Positions 3,301-5,543 of a stretch of 5,543 bases of DNA are shown piece by piece. This DNA comes from Phycisphaerae bacterium (GTDB lineage Bacteria > Planctomycetota > Phycisphaerae > UBA1845). The first letter of the stretch is position 1. Every line of letters starts with the position of its first letter. Below the pieces are notes generated by a model. That model did not search any database, was not told where the DNA came from, and saw only the letters and a list, made by a program, of their open reading frames with translations. The stretch lies in contig BQJS01000251.1 in assembly GCA_021604825.1 (NCBI GenBank), positions 1 through 5,543 on the forward strand. Reading direction: 5' to 3'. The position numbers were made by a program, and so were the translations under genes.

Positions 3301-5543
3301 ATCCGCCGATGTCGTTGCTGTCGAGATCACCGGATAAGACCGTACCGTTGGTCAACGGGTCGCTGTTGCGCTCGTTGCGGCTTGTCTCGACTCCGGAGAA
3401 ACCACCGTAGAGTTTGACGTTCTCCGTCAGCACAAACGACGCGCTGCGATCACCACCCGGACCATCCGGCCGATAGGTGCCTGCCGCCACCCACACCTCG
3501 GTCGGCACACAGTTCGAATTCACGTCGATCAACGCCGTCTGCAAACTCGTGTATGCGTTGGCCCAATCCGAACCATCGTTACCGCCGCTGGTGGCAGTAC
3601 GATCAACGAACACCAATCGCTGCTCGCAAATGTCAAACAAACCGTTGAAGTTGCAGTCCGCCGACGATTCGCAAACGTCTGGAATCGCATTCGAGTTGCA
3701 ATCGTCAGCCCCATGATCCAAGTCGCACTCATCGGGCACGCCGTTGGTGTTGCAGTCCGGACTGAACCCGCTGAGGATATCGCACTCGTCCAAGGTACCG
3801 TTGTCGTTGCAGTCGGCATCGACCACCAACTCAACCTGATCGATCTGCCACCCCACGCCGTCGTTGCTCATGTTGTCAACAGAATCGAAACTCCACTCGA
3901 GCGTCACCGATTGACCGACGAACGCCGTGAGATCGACGACGCGCGTTTCCCAAACCCCGACCGCGCCAACTGGTCCGACATCATCAACGATGGTTCCGTT
4001 AACGCTCAACCACGCTGCATCGAAACCGTCCGGCGCGGAACCGCGATCCCCGTCGTACAACGAACAGTATTCGAGGTACGCATCATTGACCGAAGTCGGA
4101 ATGGTTCCGGCATCGACCGAGAGTATCCCGCTTTCAGTCGCACCGGTTTCAAACGAACATGACGCATCTTCACCGAAGTACGCCCAACCCAGGGCATCGC
4201 ACCCCCCACCCTGATCGCAGTTGCTCGTCACGTGCCACAATCCCGTCGCATTCCACTCGGCAGGCAGTCCGGCATTGAAGCTGCTGCCAATCAGCACGCC
4301 TTGATCGAAGTATTCGCAGGTGTCCGGGATGGCGTTGGCATTGCAATCCTCCGCGCCGGCAACGATGTCGCAGCCGTCCGCGATGGCATTGTTGTCACAA
4401 TCCGGTTCGCATCCGTCGGGCACACCGTTGGTGTTGCAATCCGATTCCGACCCACAGTTGGGTAGTGGGAAATCGATCGAACAGAGGTTGCCCGTCGCCG
4501 AATTGATCGCGGCGCAATCGATGTCACAATTGTCGGGGATGCTGTTGGCGTTGCAGTCCAGGTTGGATGCGTCGAACACATAGGCAGCCCCCGCACCAGC
4601 ATTTGCAAATGGCGCTCCGCCCACGATTGCGTCGCCGGAAATCGACACCGATGTTCCCAGTGCATCGGCTGCGACCGCATCACTGGCCAACATGCGGGTG
4701 GCTTCAACCCAGGATGTTCCGCTTCGTTTAAAGGCATACAATGCACCCGCACCGGAGTCAGCTCCTGGAGCCCCGACCACCAGCAAATCCCCCTCCAGCG
4801 CGACCGACGCGCCAAACAAATCGCCAGCCACTCCATCCGATGGCGTCACTTTAAACGTCTGTGGCCAACTGCCGGCATTGTCCTCGAAGACATACACAGC
4901 ACCGATACCGTTTTGACTCGGCGCACCGCCAGCCACCGTGAAACCATCGACCGCCACCGACGTTCCCAACTCGTCGTCGGCTATCGCATCATTGGCGAAG
5001 AGAATCGCTTCCTCTGGCCAACTGGTTCCGCTTCGCCGATAGATGTAAACCGCGCCGGCCGACGTGGAGGTGTGATCCCCTGGTGCACCAATGACTGCAA
5101 CATCGCCAGAAATATCTACCGACGTTCCAAACACGTCGCGCACTTGTCGATCCGATGCGAGTAGTTTTGCCTGTTGTGGCCAAAGGCTCCCGTTGCGTGC
5201 GAAGATATATGCCGATCCGGTGAGGTTACTGCCATCATCGTTACCGAGCGCTCCAACGACTGCATGGTCGCCATCGATCGAGGCGCTGATTCCGAAAACA
5301 TCAAAGGCGTTCGCGTCCGACGCGGTCACGATGACTTCCTGCCCCCAAGAACTTCCCTGCCACGTATAAAAGTATGCAGACCCGGAAAACGATCCGTTGT
5401 CGGCATTGCGCGGCGCGCCGACGATGGCGTAGGTCGAACCCATCGACACCGCGTTTCCGAATCGATCGCCAGCCGCTGTCTCCGAACCGACAAACGCGGC
5501 TTGCGGTGACCAGCTTTCGGCGGCCAACTCGAACGGAAAGACG
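128..5543 (-). CDS. Giant secreted modular repeat protein: beta-propeller, calcium-type repeats, beta-helix, dockerin-like C-terminus (5' end outside window)
   Basis: The frame is open from the window edge to a TAA at 128-130, with at least 1,804 codons. A TTG at 5525-5527 could be called a start, but the five codons before it (V-F-P-F-E) stay open. They match the last strand of an FG-GAP repeat (compare AYVFEDNAGSW at residues 211-221), and no Shine-Dalgarno sequence is visible, so the real start and any signal peptide lie beyond 5543. Domains in order: six FG-GAP_2-like repeats (1-322), D-x-N-x-N repeat block A (324-405), beta-sandwich (409-570), block B (572-635), beta-helix (638-1066), block C (1069-1196), second beta-sandwich (1197-1321), block D (1323-1525), duplicated Cys-rich module (1527-1729), dockerin-like EF-hand pair (1736-1799). 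No catalytic motif is seen. By family knowledge these domains are extracellular. An adhesive or surface-structural role is inference. The composition is strongly acidic and Cys-rich. The organism is probably a planctomycete. Confidence 0.93.
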   Translation of the reverse strand, partial: VFPFELAAESWSPQAAFVGSETAAGDRFGNAVSMGSTYAIVGAPRNADNGSFSGSAYFYTWQGSSWGQEVIVTASDANAFDVFGISASIDGDHAVVGALGNDDGSNLTGSAYIFARNGSLWPQQAKLLASDRQVRDVFGTSVDISGDVAVIGAPGDHTSTSAGAVYIYRRSGTSWPEEAILFANDAIADDELGTSVAVDGFTVAGGAPSQNGIGAVYVFEDNAGSWPQTFKVTPSDGVAGDLFGASVALEGDLLVVGAPGADSGAGALYAFKRSGTSWVEATRMLASDAVAADALGTSVSISGDAIVGGAPFANAGAGAAYVFDASNLDCNANSIPDNCDIDCAAINSATGNLCSIDFPLPNCGSESDCNTNGVPDGCEPDCDNNAIADGCDIVAGAEDCNANAIPDTCEYFDQGVLIGSSFNAGLPAEWNATGLWHVTSNCDQGGGCDALGWAYFGEDASCSFETGATESGILSVDAGTIPTSVNDAYLEYCSLYDGDRGSAPDGFDAAWLSVNGTIVDDVGPVGAVGVWETRVVDLTAFVGQSVTLEWSFDSVDNMSNDGVGWQIDQVELVVDADCNDNGTLDECDILSGFSPDCNTNGVPDECDLDHGADDCNSNAIPDVCESSADCNFNGLFDICEQRLVFVDRTATSGGNDGSDWANAYTSLQTALIDVNSNCVPTEVWVAAGTYRPDGPGGDRSASFVLTENVKLYGGFSGVETSRNERNSDPLTNGTVLSGDLDSNDIGGFTTENSYHVVVADTLANAPVLDGFTITGGVADGSSPDNSGSAIRIVNSSIVVHNCQIKGNRASAGAVRCQNSDVEFVATQFVENTSAFGGAVYFVTSSSGVFDRCRFFGNVAAFDSGGGVGGAMFISSQSSPTLQNCVFAGNLTDNMDNGGSAEANGAALHVSSTAAPNVVNCTFVANVADDFGGAIALVAGGHATIQNSIIWANSDLAGTGEASQIYRDAGTVTLDTSCVMNLSGGLGGVGNIALDPLFVDADGADNLFGTLDDLPSLAPSSPCIDAGDNAAAFDESLNTFDIESLPRFADDPVVADTGLGAAPIVDMGAYERQPDCNNNGIPDAADIASGSSEDCAADGVPDECEPDCNQNAIADSCDIVSNSSSDCNANSIPDECEIDEFSGAPGGPFFCVTECAGDLNDNGIPDECDISGGTSSDCDGSGIPDENKPDCNANSTPDACEDFDPVFESSFLLSPVFGGAGSLQFIVNDMRPAVGVVTLTFSAIADLASPVETVLVELNGDSLGEIFTGMASDCPPTADVDEITLSAAMFNQIVGAGPAAIVMTASAFVDECPQGSSISVSITYLPVGDCNANGVPDDCDIAGATSVDIDGNDVPDECEDCNGNTIPDVIDLGNQTSGDANSNGIPDECEDCNTNGIPDDLDISMGGSFDDNANEIPDECEDCNNNGTLDDLDIINLTSDDCNANGLPDECEISIATMGGMYFCESNCATDCNADGIPDECEISESSTADGGPFYCTSNCDADCNDNGIPDDCDAATTVDCDSNSVPDECDPDADSDGAIDNCESCPLDGTKTEPGICGCGQSDVLDSDGDGVIDCLDSCPATPLSEAVDNEGCPFKGACCFGLGNCVSNRTEAACELFPGGSYQGNGTTCSTDSDSDGVSNCNEECPQDPGKIVAGECGCRVPDDDTDADGVVDCIDLCPSTPELEMVDSNGCPLYGACCIGPEACIDETFVDEAFCDSQSGVYQGNGSTCALGCDAPPPGDFDADGDVDLDDYDAFATCLSGPIGGGGFAPPSALCRQVFDDDSDGDVDVEDFAAFQEHLADF
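341..646 (-). repeat. Cys-rich TSP3/GACC module, copy 2
   Basis: Residues 1628-1729 repeat the preceding module. DSDSDG, then CPQDPGKIVAGECGC (1641-1655), DTDADGVVDC (1661-1670), LCPSTP (1673-1678), SNGCP (1685-1689), YGACC (1691-1695) and YQGNGSTC (1719-1726) fall 100-102 residues after their counterparts in copy 1, and every Cys has a partner in the other copy. The spacer residues have diverged, so the duplication is not very recent. It leads through GCDAPPPG into the C-terminal dockerin-like pair. Confidence 0.8.
647..949 (-). repeat. Cys-rich TSP3/GACC module, copy 1
   Basis: Residues 1527-1627. The order is a D-x-D-x-D-G thrombospondin type-3-like stretch, KTEPGICGCG (1546-1555), DSDGDGVIDC (1561-1570), SCPATP (1573-1578), NEGCP (1585-1589), then KGACC (1591-1595) and YQGNGTTC (1618-1625). 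The second half matches a GACC...C...C...Y-x-G-x-G-T-x-C module that recurs in large planctomycete extracellular proteins. Calcium binding and disulfide bonding are inferred. It is followed directly by copy 2. Confidence 0.8.
953..1561 (-). repeat. Asp/Asn/Cys repeat block D (11 motifs)
   Basis: Residues 1323-1525 carry motifs starting at 1323, 1342, 1354, 1373, 1385, 1404, 1416, 1435, 1465, 1497 and 1514. The first eight form a regular super-repeat (see the separate entry). The last three are separated by inserts carrying G-G-x-[FY]-[FY]-C-x3-C at 1453-1462 and 1485-1494. The block is the longest stalk of the protein. It runs directly into thrombospondin type-3-like sequence (DADSDGAIDNC, 1527-1537). 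Calcium-dependent stiffening is inferred from the Asp/Asn spacing. Confidence 0.82.
1187..1561 (-). repeat. 31-residue (93-base) tandem super-repeat, four units
   Basis: Within block D, motif starts alternate exactly 19, 12, 19, 12, 19, 12, 19 residues apart. This gives four units beginning at residues 1323, 1354, 1385 and 1416, each 31 residues (93 bases) from the last. Each unit is a 'long' motif ending in [VDI]-[IL]-D-[IL] or D-C-D-I plus a 6-residue spacer, then a 'short' motif ending P-D-E-C-E. Unit junctions read CEDC (1352-1355, 1383-1386, 1414-1417). At DNA level a perfect 20-base match occurs on the + strand at 1368-1387 and 1461-1480, one period apart, consistent with duplication by slippage or unequal recombination. 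Confidence 0.85.
1565..1939 (-). other. Unassigned beta-sandwich-like domain
   Basis: Residues 1197-1321 interrupt the repeat blocks. Alternating hydrophobic segments (LQFIVND, VVTLTFSAIADL, VETVLVELNGDSLGEIF, AAIVMTASAFV, SISVSITYLPV) predict an all-beta fold of about 125 residues. Two Cys (1268 and 1306) could form one disulfide. The strand VLVELNGDSLGEIFTG resembles extracellular beta-sandwich domains seen between similar repeats in large planctomycete proteins, but I cannot name a family. The function is unknown, and a spacer or ligand-binding role is a guess. Confidence 0.55.
1940..2323 (-). repeat. Asp/Asn/Cys repeat block C (7 motifs)
   Basis: Residues 1069-1196 contain motifs starting at 1069, 1088, 1101, 1120, 1152, 1171 and 1184. 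Spacing alternates between 19 and 13 residues, apart from one 32-residue step. That step holds an insert with GGPFFCVTEC (1140-1149). Some copies are degenerate: the first reads PDAAD without its second Cys, the fifth begins DLN without its first Cys, and the sixth ends PDENKP without its second Cys. The block joins the beta-helix to the second beta-sandwich. Confidence 0.8.
2330..3616 (-). other. Right-handed parallel beta-helix, Pmp-like rungs, choice-of-anchor Q type ending
   Basis: Residues 638-1066. The N-terminal cap (FVDRTATSGGNDGSDWANAY, 640-659, then EVWVAAGTYRPDG at 677-689 and VKLYGGFSGVETS at 704-716) is characteristic of bacterial surface beta-helix proteins. The solenoid carries rungs with C-x-[FI]-x-x-N followed by G-G-A-[IVM]: C797, T821 in the Cys position, C847, C879 and C915, with GGAV at 831, GGAM at 863 and GGAI at 926. 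The domain closes with SSPCIDAGDN (1014-1023) and VDMGAYE (1059-1065), the hallmark of the 'choice-of-anchor Q' family. Such helices occur in adhesins and polysaccharide-acting proteins. No lyase or hydrolase active site is recognisable, so a structural or binding role is more likely than catalysis. Confidence 0.85.
3623..3814 (-). repeat. Asp/Asn/Cys repeat block B (4 motifs)
   Basis: Residues 572-635 contain four motifs starting at residues 572, 591, 609 and 624 (for example DCNTNGVPDECD at 591-602). Each retains both Cys, so the block could be fully disulfide-bonded. It forms the link between the first beta-sandwich and the beta-helix. The last copy (DCNFNGLFDICE) has lost the Pro of the IPD core, as expected for a copy at a domain border. 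Confidence 0.8.
3818..4303 (-). other. MAM/jelly-roll-like beta-sandwich domain
   Basis: Residues 409-570 have no D-x-N-x-N motifs and alternate hydrophobic and polar residues as a beta-sandwich does. They begin SSFNAGLPAEWNATGLWHV and end with DGVGWQIDQVELVV. The closing G-W-x-I-D-x-[VI] signature and the central strands (WETRVVDLTAFVGQSVTLEW, 526-545) are typical of extracellular MAM-like or jelly-roll domains that often bind carbohydrate or proteins. Four Cys (437, 443, 457, 488) could form two disulfides. The exact family cannot be settled by eye. Carbohydrate binding is only a possibility. Confidence 0.6.
4313..4558 (-). repeat. Asp/Asn/Cys repeat block A (4 motifs)
   Basis: Residues 324-405 hold four copies of the 12-13-residue motif D-C-[ND]-x-N-x-[IV]-[PA]-D-x-C-[DE]. 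They start at residues 324, 363, 376 and 394. Regularly spaced Asp/Asn resemble thrombospondin type-3 calcium-binding repeats, and the two Cys per motif are probably oxidised. An insert of about 24 residues carrying two further Cys (349 and 358) separates the first and second copies. The block links the propeller to the following beta-sandwich. Calcium binding is inferred from the motif. Confidence 0.8.
4571..5543 (-). other. FG-GAP_2-like beta-propeller repeats (six in window, a seventh probably cut by the edge)
   Basis: Six repeats of about 50-55 residues start near residues 6, 61, 116, 170, 221 and 273. Each follows the pattern W-x-x-x-x-[KRV]-x-x-x-S/N-D, then D-x-[FL]-G-x-S-V, then G-D-x-x-V-x-G-A-P, ending G-A-x-Y-x-[FY]. 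Examples are DRFGNAV (21-27), DVFGTSV (131-137) and DLFGASV (236-242). The FG is degraded to LG in repeats 4 and 6, and GAP becomes GAL in repeat 2. The integrin-type D-x-D-x-D-G calcium loop is not seen, which fits the FG-GAP_2 type of bacterial surface proteins rather than alpha-integrins. The residues before position 6 (VFPFELAAES) look like the closing strand of one more repeat, which would make a seven-bladed propeller. The likely role is protein or glycan binding outside the cell. The ligand is unknown. Confidence 0.85.

Noticed and set aside
2330..3616. Polysaccharide lyase or pectinase activity for the beta-helix
   Set aside because: The fold is shared with such enzymes, but no catalytic or calcium-site signature could be recognised, and the choice-of-anchor Q ending points to a surface protein.
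5525..5527. TTG as the start codon of the giant gene
   Set aside because: The frame stays open to the window edge, the upstream residues fit the repeat pattern, no ribosome binding site precedes it, and a secreted protein would need a signal peptide, which is absent here.

Overview
The window is almost entirely one very large minus-strand gene, read from right to left. Its frame is open from the right edge (5543) to a TAA stop at 128-130, giving at least 1,804 codons. The true start lies outside the window. The product looks like a secreted, multi-domain, Asp/Asn- and Cys-rich adhesin-like or cell-surface protein. Its short repeats of the form D-C-N-x-N-G-I-P-D-E-C-D, its GACC...YQGNGTTC modules, its 'choice-of-anchor Q' type beta-helix and its C-terminal dockerin-like EF-hand pair are a combination I associate with Planctomycetota. 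A phylum-level assignment is reasonable. Class or genus cannot be read from this window.

Residue numbers in the entries count the codon at 5525-5527 as residue 1, with five further in-frame codons before it. N- to C-terminal layout (right to left on the map): FG-GAP_2-type beta-propeller repeats (4571-5543); Asp/Asn/Cys repeat block A (4313-4558); MAM/jelly-roll-like beta-sandwich (3818-4303); repeat block B (3623-3814); right-handed parallel beta-helix with choice-of-anchor Q ending (2330-3616); repeat block C (1940-2323); unassigned beta-sandwich (1565-1939); repeat block D (953-1561), which contains a clean 31-residue super-repeat; a tandemly duplicated module of about 101 residues (341-949); and a dockerin-like C-terminus (128-322). 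Short, probably calcium-binding and disulfide-bonded repeats therefore act as stalks between four globular or solenoid domains.

The remaining 127 bases downstream of the stop are non-coding. They hold a 15-base imperfect inverted repeat and an 8-bp perfect hairpin, resembling a REP-like element more than a classical terminator. No second gene, RNA gene, CRISPR array or transposase is supported. I do not see an undescribed enzymatic or defence system. The interest here lies in the repeat architecture of the protein and in the inverted repeat behind it.
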